Notes: a model not told the origin generated them from the sequence alone. A DNA stretch of 37,772 nucleotides from Microbacteriaceae bacterium BACL25 MAG-120322-bin65 (GCA_001438965.1 LIAY01000003.1:1-37772), one strand, 5' to 3'. Shown: positions 27,861-37,772, numbered from the stretch's first letter. A program made the numbers and translations.

Positions 27861-29573
27861 CTAGACCTTCGTCTTCTTCATCGCTGCTGGTCTGGATTCC
27901 AGTGCCGAGGCTAAAGCAAGCTCAGGGTGGTTGAGGTCAAATGCTGGCGATTCAGAGCGAACCCGGGGAATTGAGGTGAAGTTGTGGCGTGGCGGTGGGC
28001 AACTAGTGGCCCACTCCAGCGAACGACCATATCCCCACGGGTCATCGACAGTGACTTTTGGTGCATTACGAGCAGTGAGATAGACGTTAAGCAAGAAAGG
28101 AATCATGGAAATCGCCAAAATGGCGGATCCCACCGTAGAGAGCTGATTCATCCAGGTGAATCCATCTTCTGCCAAATAGGTGGCGTAGCGACGGGGCATG
28201 CCCATCACCCCCAACCAGTGCTGGATCAAGAACGTCATGTGGAAGCCCACGAACAGTAGCCAGAAGTGGAGCTGACCCAAAGACTCATTCAACATTTTTC
28301 CGGTCAACTTAGGCCACCAGAAGTAAAAGCCAGCGAACATCGCAAACACCACGGTGCCAAACACTACGTAGTGAAAGTGCGCTACGACGAAATAAGAGTC
28401 GGACACATGGAAATCAAGGGGCGGCGAAGCCAAAATAACTCCAGTGAGACCACCAAAGACAAAGGAGATCAAAAAGCCCAAGGCGAAGACCATTGGGGTC
28501 TCAAACGTGACGGAACCTCGCCACATCGTGCCAATCCAGTTGAATATCTTCACCCCGGTGGGGACCGCGATCAGCATGGTCATTAGTGCAAAGAAGGGCA
28601 ACAGTACAGAACCAGTGACGTACATGTGGTGCGCCCACACAGTCATCGAGAGTGCAGCAATGGCGATCGTTGCGTAGACCAAGGTTCGATAGCCAAACAC
28701 CGGTTTGCGACTAAAGGCCGGGAAGATTTCTGAGACGATGCCAAAGAACGGCAACGCAATGATGTACACCTCGGGGTGGCCAAAGAACCAGAAAAGATGC
28801 TGCCACAAGATGGCCCCACCATTGGCCGCGTCATAGACATGCGAGCCAAAGACTCGGTCACTTCCCAACGCCAACATCGCTGCAGCGAGAACGGGAAAGG
28901 CCAGCAAAACGAGGATCGAGGTGACCAGCGTGTTCCAGGTGAAAATGGGCATACGCCACATCGTCATCCCAGGAACTCGCATGGTGATGATGGTAGTGAT
29001 GAAGTTAACCGCACCCAAAATTGTTCCGAAACCGCTGAGGCCCAGTCCAAACACCCACAAATTGCCACCCAAGCCTGGTGAGAAAGTCTGACTTGACAGT
29101 GGGGCGTAAGCAAACCAACCAAACGAGGCGGCACCTTGTGGGGTCAAAAACCCGGCCACGGCAATAAGTGATCCAAAGTTAAAGAACCAAAATGCTAGAG
29201 CGTTAAGCCTGGGGAAAGCCACATCCGGTGCGCCGATTTGCAGCGGCATCAAGAAGTTTGCAAACCCAGCGAAAAGCGGTGTTGCAAACATCAGGAGCAT
29301 GATGGTGCCGTGCATGGTGAACAACTGGTTGTACTGCTCTTTCGTTGCCACAATCTCGAGGCCAGGAGCAAACAGCTGCGCGCGAATGACCAACGCCATC
29401 ACACCGGCGATGAGGAAATACACAAAAGAAGTAATGAGGTACAAGTAACCAATTTTTTTGTGGTCAGTGGTGGTGATCCAGTCCACCAAGACATTGCCTT
29501 TTCGCGCTACCCCAGCATTGGAGAGACCCTGTGGGGCAGTGGTTAGGGAAGGCCCTGGCGCCGTCGTTGTCAT
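27861..29573 (-). CDS. ctaD: Cytochrome c oxidase subunit I
   Basis: [76 protein letters not shown]. Confidence 0.98.
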   Translation of the reverse strand: MTTTAPGPSLTTAPQGLSNAGVARKGNVLVDWITTTDHKKIGYLYLITSFVYFLIAGVMALVIRAQLFAPGLEIVATKEQYNQLFTMHGTIMLLMFATPLFAGFANFLMPLQIGAPDVAFPRLNALAFWFFNFGSLIAVAGFLTPQGAASFGWFAYAPLSSQTFSPGLGGNLWVFGLGLSGFGTILGAVNFITTIITMRVPGMTMWRMPIFTWNTLVTSILVLLAFPVLAAAMLALGSDRVFGSHVYDAANGGAILWQHLFWFFGHPEVYIIALPFFGIVSEIFPAFSRKPVFGYRTLVYATIAIAALSMTVWAHHMYVTGSVLLPFFALMTMLIAVPTGVKIFNWIGTMWRGSVTFETPMVFALGFLISFVFGGLTGVILASPPLDFHVSDSYFVVAHFHYVVFGTVVFAMFAGFYFWWPKLTGKMLNESLGQLHFWLLFVGFHMTFLIQHWLGVMGMPRRYATYLAEDGFTWMNQLSTVGSAILAISMIPFLLNVYLTARNAPKVTVDDPWGYGRSLEWATSCPPPRHNFTSIPRVRSESPAFDLNHPELALASALESRPAAMKKTKV

Positions 29574-29576
29574 CCT

Positions 29577-30437
29577 CTATTCCCCTTCGCTAAGCGGTGT
29601 TGTCCCGGGCAGATTTTGCAGAGTGTTGAGCTCCGGACCCAAACGACCCACGTTTCCATTGGCGCGTAGGGCTGCCATCTGCATGTTGTATTCATCTACT
29701 GACACCACCCGAACCTCAAACAGCATCATCGAGTGGTATTCCCCACAGAGTTCAGCACATTTACCTCGGTAAACCCCTTCTTTCTGGGGAACGAAATACC
29801 AGTAGTTAGTGCGCGAAGGAATCATGTCTTTCTTGTAGAGAAAATCAATGATCCAGAAGGAGTGAATAACATCCCGAGATTCAATCGTGATTTCTACTTT
29901 TTGGTCGACTGGCAGGTATAGGACGGGCAGGGACTCGGTCTCGATGCGACCGCCAGGAAGTTCCTGCGCCTGAATACCGGCGGAGTAAACATTCTCATTC
30001 AGATAATTGAAATCCCAGGCCCAACGCTTTCCATAAACCTCAATGGAAACATCGGGGTCTTCCAGAGGCTGCTCAATAGCAATCTGATCACGGGCGGTAA
30101 ACCCGAAGAGAACCAGGACCAAAATCAGCGGCACAATCGTGTAAAAAACTTCGATCGGCATGTTGTAACGCAGCTGCGTAGGAAGACCGGTTTGACCTTT
30201 ACGCCGGCGGTAGACGACTGTTGCCCAGATAAGAAGTAACCAGGTGATAACACCGACCACTAACAACACGATCCAAGAGACAACCCAGAGGTCAATCACA
30301 CGGTCTACTTGGTTAGTCAGCCCGCGCTCAGTGGGCAACCACCCGATAGAGGACTGCGCAGTACAACCAGCGAGGACTACAGCAAGAATTGTGAGGAGCG
30401 AGGCGCCTTTCAGTCTGCGTTTAAAGTTCAGGCGCAC
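29577..30437 (-). CDS. ctaC: Cytochrome c oxidase subunit II (lipoprotein)
   Basis: Lipobox LAGC, Cu-A site GKCAELCGEYHSMM, YGKRWAWDFNYLN. GTG start at 30437. Confidence 0.96.
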   Translation of the reverse strand: MRLNFKRRLKGASLLTILAVVLAGCTAQSSIGWLPTERGLTNQVDRVIDLWVVSWIVLLVVGVITWLLLIWATVVYRRRKGQTGLPTQLRYNMPIEVFYTIVPLILVLVLFGFTARDQIAIEQPLEDPDVSIEVYGKRWAWDFNYLNENVYSAGIQAQELPGGRIETESLPVLYLPVDQKVEITIESRDVIHSFWIIDFLYKKDMIPSRTNYWYFVPQKEGVYRGKCAELCGEYHSMMLFEVRVVSVDEYNMQMAALRANGNVGRLGPELNTLQNLPGTTPLSEGE

Positions 30438-30539
30438 AGCGTCCCTTTCACCATCTAATATTCCTGCTAAGTGTCTAAGTCTATGCCATCGTCGCCTGAG
30501 AAAAAGCGGCGCTCGCCGTGAGATTTGAGCTAATTGTTG

Positions 30540-30887
30540 CTAGCTGAAGCTATCGCCGCATGCGCAACTACCCGAAGCGTTCGGGTTGTCGATAGTAAAA
30601 CCTTGCTTCTGGATGGTGTCCTCAAAGTCGACGGTGGCGCCCTCGATATAGGGCGAACTCATCTTGTCGACAACAACTTCCACACCACTAAAGTCGACGA
30701 CCAAGTCGTCTTCCATCAGACGCTCGTCAAAAAACAGCTGATAAATCAGTCCCGAGCATCCACCTGGCTGAACAGCAACGCGCAGGCGAAGATCATCGCG
30801 GCCCTCTTGCTCGAGCAGGTTACGCACCTTAAGCGCCGCATGCTCGGTAATAGTCACACCGTGGGCTTCTTTAACGATTTCTGACAT
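30540..30887 (-). CDS. erpA: A-type iron-sulfur cluster carrier (HesB/IscA/ErpA family)
   Basis: MSEIVKEAHGVTITEHAALKVRNLL...VAVQPGGCSGLIYQLFFDE...GSCACGDSFS. SD-like GAGAGGA upstream of ATG 30887; the longer ORF-track start is not supported. Confidence 0.92.
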   Translation of the reverse strand: MSEIVKEAHGVTITEHAALKVRNLLEQEGRDDLRLRVAVQPGGCSGLIYQLFFDERLMEDDLVVDFSGVEVVVDKMSSPYIEGATVDFEDTIQKQGFTIDNPNASGSCACGDSFS

Positions 30888-31032
30888 GGTCTGAATCCTC
30901 TCAACAAACTGTCCCCACAGTCTACGCTTCCTGTGTCGCGAAAAGCTGAGATTTTCCAGCGTGGGGCGCCCACCAATCCCCCAAGCGGTACTCTGGTTAC
31001 TCCAAACACATGAACCAACTCGAGGGGTACCC

Positions 31033-31581
31033 GTGGCCAACACTGTAGTCAAAAACGAACAGCCCAATGAAGAGTCCACCGGAAAGGGCCGCCCTACACC
31101 CCGGCGACGCGACCGGGAAGCGCAGGCGAAGCGCCCCCTAGTCTCCAATAACCGCAAAGAGGCCAGAGCCAAGCTTGCCAAAGAGCGCGAGCGCGCCCGT
31201 TTGGGTCTCGCCTCTGGCGATGAGCGCTTTTTGCCCCAGCGCGACAAAGGCCCTCAACGTAAATGGGCGAGAGATTATGTTGATGCGCGTTGGAACTTTG
31301 GCGAGTTTCTTATCCCGATCATGTTTGCGGTGATCATTGCAACCTTCCTGCCCTCGCAACAAGCGCAACTCATCGCAATCCTCGCCCTGTGGGCGTTCTT
31401 TGGACTGACAATTTTGGATGCCCTCTACGTGGGCCAGAGGGTCAAACGGGGCATTGGCAATAAATATGGGGACGACAAGATGGAAAGTGGCGTTCGCTGG
31501 TATGCAGCTATGCGCTCGCTCCAAATGCGTGGGCTGCGTCTACCTAAGCCTCAGATCAAGCGCGGCGAAACACCTCAGTAA
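31033..31581 (+). CDS. DUF3043-family membrane protein
   Basis: Basic N-terminus KGRPTPRRRDREAQAKRPLV, RARLGLASGDERFLPQRDKGPQRKWARDYVDARWNFGEFLIPIM; GTG start at 31033 (VANTVVKN) preferred. Confidence 0.85.
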   Translation: MANTVVKNEQPNEESTGKGRPTPRRRDREAQAKRPLVSNNRKEARAKLAKERERARLGLASGDERFLPQRDKGPQRKWARDYVDARWNFGEFLIPIMFAVIIATFLPSQQAQLIAILALWAFFGLTILDALYVGQRVKRGIGNKYGDDKMESGVRWYAAMRSLQMRGLRLPKPQIKRGETPQ

Positions 31582-32603
31582 GTACTGTGCTGCAGTTCTC
31601 TGGTGAGAAACTTGGCAAAGAGAGGCCCTCGATACACAAACCCGGTGTAGGCCTGAACCAGGTTTGCCCCGGCGGCTAAGCGCTCGGCAACATCCTCGCC
31701 GGTGAGCACTCCCCCGACACTGATCACACAAAACGTCCGCGGCAAGGTTTGGCGCAATAAACCAACTACCTGTCTCGCTCGATCCGCGAGGGGTTTACCC
31801 GAGAGTCCCCCCGCTCCAATTGTCTCAAGCTCGGATGGGCTCGCCCGCAGGCCCTCCCGATCGGTAGTGGTATTGGTGGCAACAATGCCGGCCAGCCCCA
31901 ACTCCATGACTATTTTTGCCACACCGGTTATCTGCGCATCATCAAGCTCGGGAGCAATTTTGACTAAAATCGGTGTCTGCCCTGCAACGGCCTGAATTGA
32001 CTTCAGCAGTGGTCTCAGCGTCTTTTCTTGCTGCAAACCTCTCAGCCCTGGCGTGTTGGGGGAACTGACGTTTACCACCAAATAGTCCGCGTATTTCACC
32101 AGCTTTTTCGTAGCGAGCACATAATCCGCTTGGGCCCCATCCAGGGCGGTGGTGAGATTCTTTCCAATATTTACCCCAATAATGGGCAAGTCCCCACCCT
32201 TTTTGCGCAGCTTCGCAAGTCGTTTCGCTACAACTTGGGCGCCGTCGTTGTTGAAACCCATCCGGTTGATCAAGGCACCATCGTCAAGGAGGCGAAACAG
32301 CCGCGGTTGTTCATTGCCCGGTTGAGCAAGGGGGGTAATCGTTCCCACCTCAACATGGTCAAAACCCAAAGCATAAAGTCCGCGAATTCCCACCGCGTTC
32401 TTATCAAAGCCTGCGGCCAAACCAACGGGAGAACCAAAAGTGCTCCCCAAAACGTTGAGTGAGAGCGCAGAGGAGGGCGCTGTTTTCTGACGCAGCCAAG
32501 CCCTGATCACGGGCAGGCCTGCCGCCCTGATGAGCCACATCCCCAGCTGGTGAGTGAGTTCAGGGTCAAACTTTTGCAGAATGCGAAAAACGATCGAATA
32601 CAT
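31575..32603 (-). CDS. pyrD: Quinone-dependent dihydroorotate dehydrogenase
   Basis: GLAAGFDKNAVGIRGLYALGFDHVEVGTITPLAQPGNEQPRLFRL, VNVSSPNTPGLRGLQ, ISVGGVLTGEDVAERLAAGANLVQAYTGFVYRGP. Confidence 0.97.
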   Translation of the reverse strand: MYSIVFRILQKFDPELTHQLGMWLIRAAGLPVIRAWLRQKTAPSSALSLNVLGSTFGSPVGLAAGFDKNAVGIRGLYALGFDHVEVGTITPLAQPGNEQPRLFRLLDDGALINRMGFNNDGAQVVAKRLAKLRKKGGDLPIIGVNIGKNLTTALDGAQADYVLATKKLVKYADYLVVNVSSPNTPGLRGLQQEKTLRPLLKSIQAVAGQTPILVKIAPELDDAQITGVAKIVMELGLAGIVATNTTTDREGLRASPSELETIGAGGLSGKPLADRARQVVGLLRQTLPRTFCVISVGGVLTGEDVAERLAAGANLVQAYTGFVYRGPLFAKFLTRELQHSTY

Positions 32604-33070
32604 CAGTCATCCTCGCTGGGCGCTGGGACACCAGTGCGCAATGAGGCGATGGCCTCATCGAAGTCATCTAAGGTCTCGAATGCTTGATAGACCGAGGCGA
32701 AGCGCATATAGGCCACCACATCTAGCTCCCGCAAAGGCTCCAAGATGGCTAAGCCAATCTCGTTGGCCTCCACCTGCGACGTCCCGGTTTGACGAATAAT
32801 CTCTTCAACGCGCTGCGCGAGTTGGGCTAAATCCTGATCGGTAACAGGTCGGCCTTGACAGGCCTTCTTCACACCTTGGGCGATTTTTTCCCGGGAAAAA
32901 GGTTCGGTTACCCCACTGCGCTTAATCACACTCAGGCTTGCAGTTTCTAGCGTTGAAAAGCGCCGTGAGCACTCCGGGCATTGACGACGCCGTCTAATCG
33001 AGAGGCCATCATCACTGGTGCGCGAATCAATAACGCGCGAATCAAAGTGTCGACAAAAAGGGCAATACAT
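32603..33070 (-). CDS. nrdR: Transcriptional repressor NrdR
   Basis: [42 protein letters not shown] zinc ribbon; ATP-cone. Confidence 0.98.
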   Translation of the reverse strand: MYCPFCRHFDSRVIDSRTSDDGLSIRRRRQCPECSRRFSTLETASLSVIKRSGVTEPFSREKIAQGVKKACQGRPVTDQDLAQLAQRVEEIIRQTGTSQVEANEIGLAILEPLRELDVVAYMRFASVYQAFETLDDFDEAIASLRTGVPAPSEDD

Positions 33071-33082
33071 AACTCCCCAATC

Positions 33083-34411
33083 TTACAAGTCAGACTCGGG
33101 TGCCCAGGCGGGGTTAAAGCGCTCCTCCATGGCCTGTGCGTGCGCGGGTAAAGCTTCAGCGTAAGCGAGCGTGACCACCGATGAACGAATGTGAGCCAAG
33201 GCCTCTTTGTCGTAGTCGATGATTTGCTGCGTTCGTAAAAAAGTCATCGGGGACAACCCCGAGCTATACCTGGCTGAACCGTGGGTGGGCAGCACGTGGT
33301 TAGAGCCTGCGGCGTAATCACCAGCACTGACTGGGCTGTAATCACCCACGAAAATTGCACCAGCGTGGCGGATCGCCGTGACGACGCTCTGCGTGTCTTC
33401 GGTCATGATTTCAAGGTGCTCTGGCGCGTAAGCATTGGCCATCTCAATCACCTGATCCATGGAATCTAAAACGATGAGGGCTGACTGCTCCCCCGAGAGG
33501 GAAGTGGTCGCCCGCTCGCGGTGTTGGGTTTGCTCCACTCGACGTACCAGCGCTTGTTCCACCCGTTGGGCAAGTTCAAACGAGGTGGTCATCAACACAG
33601 CGGAGGCTAATTCGTCATGCTCGGCTTGAGAGAGCAGATCAGCGGCAATAAATTCCGGGTAAGCGGTCTCATCAGCGATGATGCCTATTTCTGTGGGCCC
33701 CGCCTCAGAGTCGATACCCACAACACCAATAACCTGCCTTTTGGCTGTGGCGACATAAAGATTTCCGGGACCGGTGATCACATCTACTGGCGCTAAACCA
33801 ATCTCTGGCACGCCATAGGCGAGTGCTGCAATGGCACCGGCGCCTCCCATCGCATACACCTCGGTGATGCCCAACATGTGTGCTGCGCCAAGAATGCTGG
33901 GGTGAATACGTCCACCAAAGTCCGCTTGTGGTGGTGAGACTAAAACAATGTCTTTGACGCCGGCTGCCTGTGCGGCAACAACGTTCATCACGACGCTGGA
34001 GGGATAGACAGCTTTACCGCCCGGAATATAGACGCCCGCGCGGTCGATGGGAACATAACGAGTAGAGACAACCCCACCGGTTTGGTATTCCGTTCGGCTG
34101 GAACGAGGTAGCGAATCCTCTGAAGCCACTCGAACGCGCCGAATCGCTTCATCTAGTGCGGCACTGATAGCCCGGTCAAGATTTTTACCCGCTGCGCGAA
34201 GTTCCTTAGCGGATACTTCCACGACAAGATCAGCAACGTTATCGAAGCGCAGGGCCTGTTCCTGCAGCGCCGCTAGCCCGTCGCTTCGGACGCGTTTGAT
34301 TAGCTCCGCAACTGAGGCATCCACCTCAGCAGCGCCACGGGTTGCGCGCGGCACAAAACTTGGGGCATTTTCCCGGGTGATATTCATACCGCGAAGATCT
34401 AAAAGTCGCAT
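33083..34411 (-). CDS. hisD: Histidinol dehydrogenase
   Basis: YVPIDRAGVYIPGGKAVYPSSVVMNVVAAQAAGVKDIVLVSPP, ITGPGNLYVATAKRQVIGVVGIDSEAGPTEIGIIAD, EHLEIMTED. Start at MRLLDLRG; 34414 or 34426 also possible. Confidence 0.96.
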   Translation of the reverse strand: MRLLDLRGMNITRENAPSFVPRATRGAAEVDASVAELIKRVRSDGLAALQEQALRFDNVADLVVEVSAKELRAAGKNLDRAISAALDEAIRRVRVASEDSLPRSSRTEYQTGGVVSTRYVPIDRAGVYIPGGKAVYPSSVVMNVVAAQAAGVKDIVLVSPPQADFGGRIHPSILGAAHMLGITEVYAMGGAGAIAALAYGVPEIGLAPVDVITGPGNLYVATAKRQVIGVVGIDSEAGPTEIGIIADETAYPEFIAADLLSQAEHDELASAVLMTTSFELAQRVEQALVRRVEQTQHRERATTSLSGEQSALIVLDSMDQVIEMANAYAPEHLEIMTEDTQSVVTAIRHAGAIFVGDYSPVSAGDYAAGSNHVLPTHGSARYSSGLSPMTFLRTQQIIDYDKEALAHIRSSVVTLAYAEALPAHAQAMEERFNPAWAPESDL

Positions 34412-34479
34412 CATCTCGCCCCCCATCGTATCTGGCTGCCGGGAATATTAACTGGGGCTGAGACCTTAAGCTGTACATG

Positions 34480-34977
34480 ATGACTGACACCGATGCTCTT
34501 TCCCCTACCCAAGCTTTCCTTGAAGCGTTCCGCCGCTACGGTGCCGGGATATCGGTGGTGACCGCACTCAAATCAGATGGTTCCCCCACGGGTTTTACTG
34601 CGACATCTCTAGCTTCGCTCTCAGCATCCCCACCCCTGGCGACTTTCAACATGTCGCAAATGGCCAGCAGCTTTCCTGCAGTAAAAAAAGACTCAACCCT
34701 GCTTATCCACATGCTGGGAACTGACTCCCTCGAACTTGCTCGCACCCTCTCCGGCGATGCAGATCAGCGCTTTGTTGGCGATCACTGGAGTAGCGGACCG
34801 GATGGTTTGCCGCTGCTCCACGGTGTTTCTGCCTGGTTGCACGTGCGTGTTGTCGAGATTATGAAGGTCGAATTTGCGGCAACCATAGCCGTACAGATTC
34901 TTGGCGGCGCAGTGGGCGCAGATGATGATGCGCTGGTCTACCAACACCAGGGATACAAGAAGGCCGCAGCGCTCTAA
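34480..34977 (+). CDS. Flavin reductase family (FMN-binding split-barrel) protein
   Basis: FRRYGAGISVVTALKSDGSPTGFTATSLASLSASPPLATFNMSQMASSFPAVKK; TAAGCT-N7 before the second ATG at 34480. Confidence 0.9.
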   Translation: MTDTDALSPTQAFLEAFRRYGAGISVVTALKSDGSPTGFTATSLASLSASPPLATFNMSQMASSFPAVKKDSTLLIHMLGTDSLELARTLSGDADQRFVGDHWSSGPDGLPLLHGVSAWLHVRVVEIMKVEFAATIAVQILGGAVGADDDALVYQHQGYKKAAAL

Positions 34978-35014
34978 GCAGCCAATGATGCTGTAGTCCG
35001 CGCCAAATGCGGGC

Positions 35015-37772
35015 TTACGAGCTCAAGCAGTGAGCGCCTAAGAGGACTTTTACTTCCCCAATAAGATCTGCGGAAACCGTCACCCTACGGGGCAGTTCAA
35101 AAACGCGAGCGATGCCGGACTTTACGAGCCGGAGGCGAACGTTGCAATCGCCTTCATGTCGGGCTAACGCTTCATCGAGTGCGGAAAGAACCGGCACGGT
35201 AGCAAACGCTTCGGGGACAGTGAGGGTCAGTGGTTCCCTAGATTGCTCCACGCTGACATTGAGTGGAAGGAGCTCAATAGCGTGCAGACCAACGCCATCA
35301 TCACGGCGCGATACTCGCCCGCGAAGGGCCACCACCGTGTCATTGACCAGCTCTAATTGATAGTTCTTATAAGTCTTACCGAGGAACATGATGGAAACTT
35401 CTCCACCAAAATCTTCGATGATGACCTGGGCGTAAGCATTGCCCGAGTTTCTGGCCACCCGGTGGTTGACCGAGGTAATCAGACCCGCCACGGTGACCGT
35501 GTCCCCATCTTCCACATCAGACATCAACAAATCCGCTATGGAAACGTCAGCTTCGGTAGCTAAGAGCACTTCCAATCCCGCCAAGGGGTGATCGGAAACA
35601 TAAAGGCCCAACATGTCCCGCTCGAGCGCCAATAGCTCCTTGCGCGACCATTCCGGCAAATCTGGCACGATCGCAGTGGGGGATGTTCCGGCAGATTCAA
35701 AGAGACTGTCAAAATCAAATCCGACATCGCCTAATTCTTCGGATTTCTTCTCCCGCGCGGCTACTTCAACAGCCGTTTCGTGAATATCAAAAAGCGCACG
35801 GCGGGTGTGGCCGAGCTGGTCGAAAGCACCGGCCTTAATGAGGGACTCTACGGTGCGTTTGTTGAGAACGCTGCCGGGAACTTTTTTGATGAAATCGTGG
35901 AAGCTGGTGAAAGCACCCTTCTCCTCACGAGCCTGGCGAATCCCTTCCACCACCCCCACGCCCACGTTGCGAATAGCAGCCAAACCAAAACGAATATCCT
36001 CACCCACAGCACCAAACACCGCAATGGATTCATTCACATCAGGAGGCAAAACGTCAATTCCCCGACGCCGACACTCGTTGAGATAGATGGCGGATTTGTC
36101 CTTCTGATCACTGACACTGGTCAACAGTGCCGCCATATATTCAGCCGGGTAATGCGCCTTGAGGTACGCGGTCCAGTACGAAATCATCCCGTAGGCGGCC
36201 GAGTGGGCCTTGTTGAAGGCGTAGTCCGAAAACGGCACCAGGACTTCCCAGAGGGTCGTTACGGCCTGCTTCGAATAGCCATTGGCCCGCATACCCTCGC
36301 CGAAAGCTTCGAACTGAACATCCAGTTCTTCTTTTTTCTTCTTACCCATTGCGCGACGGAGTAAATCGGCCCCCGCCAGAGTGTAATTAGCAAGTTTTCG
36401 AGCAATCTCCATGACCTGCTCTTGGTAGACAATCAAACCGTAGGTGCCCCCAAGAATTTCTTCCAGGGCACCGGCAAGCTCGGGGTGTATTGGAGTGATG
36501 TCCTGTTGCCCGTTTTTTCGAAGGGCATAGTTTGTGTGCGAATCAGCGCCCATCGGGCCTGGTCGGTATAGCGCCAAGACAGCCGAAATGTCCTCAAAAC
36601 TGTCGGGTCGCAACAATCGCAACAGAGCTCGCATGGGCCCACCATCGAGCTGAAAAACGCCTAGCGTGTCCCCTCTGGCCAGTAGCTCATAGGCCTGTGG
36701 GTCATCTAAGGCAAGCTCTTCTGGCACTACGCGGTGGCCGCGGTTGAACTCGATATTGTCCAGCGCATCATCGATGATCGTGAGATTGCGCAGCGATAAG
36801 AAGTCCATTTTGACCAGACCCAGCGCCTCACAGGAGGCGAAATCAAACTGGGTGACAATTTGGCCGTCCTGTTCCCGACGCATAATCGGGATGATGTCCA
36901 CCAAAGGGTCCGAGGACATGATCACACCAGCGGCGTGAACCCCCCACTGGCGCTTAAGGTTTTCAAGGCCTCGAGCTCTCTCAAACACGGTCTTAGCATC
37001 CGGATCGCTATCCAATAGCGTCCTGAAATCTGCGGCTTCTTTGTAGCGCTCGTGGGTTTTATCGATAATGCCATCTAGCGACATCTCTTTACCCATCACG
37101 CCTTGAGGCATCACCTTGGTGAGCTTCTCTCCCATGCCGTAGGGATATCCCAATACCCGAGCAGAGTCTTTGAGCGCCTGCTTTGCTTTAATCGTGCCAA
37201 AGGTCACGATCTGGGCGACGCGATCTTCACCGTATTTTTCGCTCACATAGCGAATCACCTCACCACGTCGACGCTCGTCAAAGTCCACATCGAAGTCGGG
37301 CATGGACACTCGATCGGGGTTCAAAAATCGCTCAAAAATAAGCCCGTGTTGCAAGGGATCCAGTTCGGTAATACGCATGGCGAAAGCAGCCATAGACCCG
37401 GCTCCTGAACCACGGCCGGGACCAACCCGGATGCCGTGCTCTTTTGCCCAGTTAATAAAATCGGCCACGACTAAGAAGTAGCTAGCAAATCCCATCTGCG
37501 TAATGACATCAATTTCATAATCAGCTCTCGCCTGCACGGGCTCAGGGATCCCGTGGGGATAACGCAGGGTGAGGCCCGTGCGCACTTCAGCCGCAAAGTA
37601 GCTCGCCTCGGTGTGCCCTTCTGGGACAGCGAAGCGCGGCATATAGTTAGCGGTTTCATCGAAAGCCACCGACGCCCTCGAGGCAATAAGCAAACTGCTA
37701 TCGCAGGCCTCGGGGAATTCGGCAAAAAGTGCGCGCATTTGCGCAGCCGATTTCACATAGAACTCTTGGGAA
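35015..37772 (-). CDS. dnaE1: DNA polymerase III alpha subunit DnaE1, N-terminal part outside the window
   Basis: GPGRGSGAGSMAAFAMRITELDPLQHGLIFERFLNPDRVSMPDFDVDFDERRRGEVIRYVSEKYG, VYQEQVMEIARKLANYTLAGADLLRRAMGKKK, C-terminal OB domain. Confidence 0.97.
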   Translation of the reverse strand, partial: SQEFYVKSAAQMRALFAEFPEACDSSLLIASRASVAFDETANYMPRFAVPEGHTEASYFAAEVRTGLTLRYPHGIPEPVQARADYEIDVITQMGFASYFLVVADFINWAKEHGIRVGPGRGSGAGSMAAFAMRITELDPLQHGLIFERFLNPDRVSMPDFDVDFDERRRGEVIRYVSEKYGEDRVAQIVTFGTIKAKQALKDSARVLGYPYGMGEKLTKVMPQGVMGKEMSLDGIIDKTHERYKEAADFRTLLDSDPDAKTVFERARGLENLKRQWGVHAAGVIMSSDPLVDIIPIMRREQDGQIVTQFDFASCEALGLVKMDFLSLRNLTIIDDALDNIEFNRGHRVVPEELALDDPQAYELLARGDTLGVFQLDGGPMRALLRLLRPDSFEDISAVLALYRPGPMGADSHTNYALRKNGQQDITPIHPELAGALEEILGGTYGLIVYQEQVMEIARKLANYTLAGADLLRRAMGKKKKEELDVQFEAFGEGMRANGYSKQAVTTLWEVLVPFSDYAFNKAHSAAYGMISYWTAYLKAHYPAEYMAALLTSVSDQKDKSAIYLNECRRRGIDVLPPDVNESIAVFGAVGEDIRFGLAAIRNVGVGVVEGIRQAREEKGAFTSFHDFIKKVPGSVLNKRTVESLIKAGAFDQLGHTRRALFDIHETAVEVAAREKKSEELGDVGFDFDSLFESAGTSPTAIVPDLPEWSRKELLALERDMLGLYVSDHPLAGLEVLLATEADVSIADLLMSDVEDGDTVTVAGLITSVNHRVARNSGNAYAQVIIEDFGGEVSIMFLGKTYKNYQLELVNDTVVALRGRVSRRDDGVGLHAIELLPLNVSVEQSREPLTLTVPEAFATVPVLSALDEALARHEGDCNVRLRLVKSGIARVFELPRRVTVSADLIGEVKVLLGAHCLSS

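Noticed and set aside
34978-35014. Small ccgc/gcgg inverted repeat between the flavin reductase gene and dnaE1, considered as a terminator
   Set aside because: Stem is only 4 bp and no T-tract follows; not convincing.
35780-36364. 194-aa plus-strand ORF opposite dnaE1
   Set aside because: Covers highly conserved DnaE1 coding sequence and has no family resemblance; shadow ORF.
1-37772. Searched by eye for CRISPR repeats, transposases, integrases, phage genes, toxin-antitoxin pairs and defence systems
   Set aside because: None seen; nearly every base is assigned to recognisable housekeeping genes.

Overview
This 37.8 kb window looks like a compact, core-gene actinobacterial chromosome segment. 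The family mix and gene order suggest Microbacteriaceae, but that is inference. I see no mobile elements, CRISPR arrays or rRNA. Main blocks: (1) an imuA-imuB-dnaE2 mutasome operon on the minus strand, with a textbook LexA box between a TTGACA -35 and a GAATAT -10, directly downstream of a tRNA-Leu and its terminator; (2) a uppP / PAC2 / HAD / trmI / FKBP / pafB / pafC / tatA / tatC / helY / lnt block, in which the Pup-proteasome genes usually found between trmI and pafB are absent; (3) convergent respiratory clusters ctaE-qcrC-qcrA-qcrB (+) and ctaC-ctaD-ctaF (-) separated by a strong hairpin; (4) erpA, a DUF3043 gene, pyrD, nrdR, hisD, a flavin reductase and the 3' part of dnaE1. I found no convincing wholly new system. 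The best leads are the apparently clean loss of the Pup-proteasome module with pafBC retained, a possible dual LexA/PafBC-type promoter at imuA, and a recurrent leaderless promoter layout (TANNNT-N6-8-RTG). All calls come from reading the sequence and motifs; no database searches were run.
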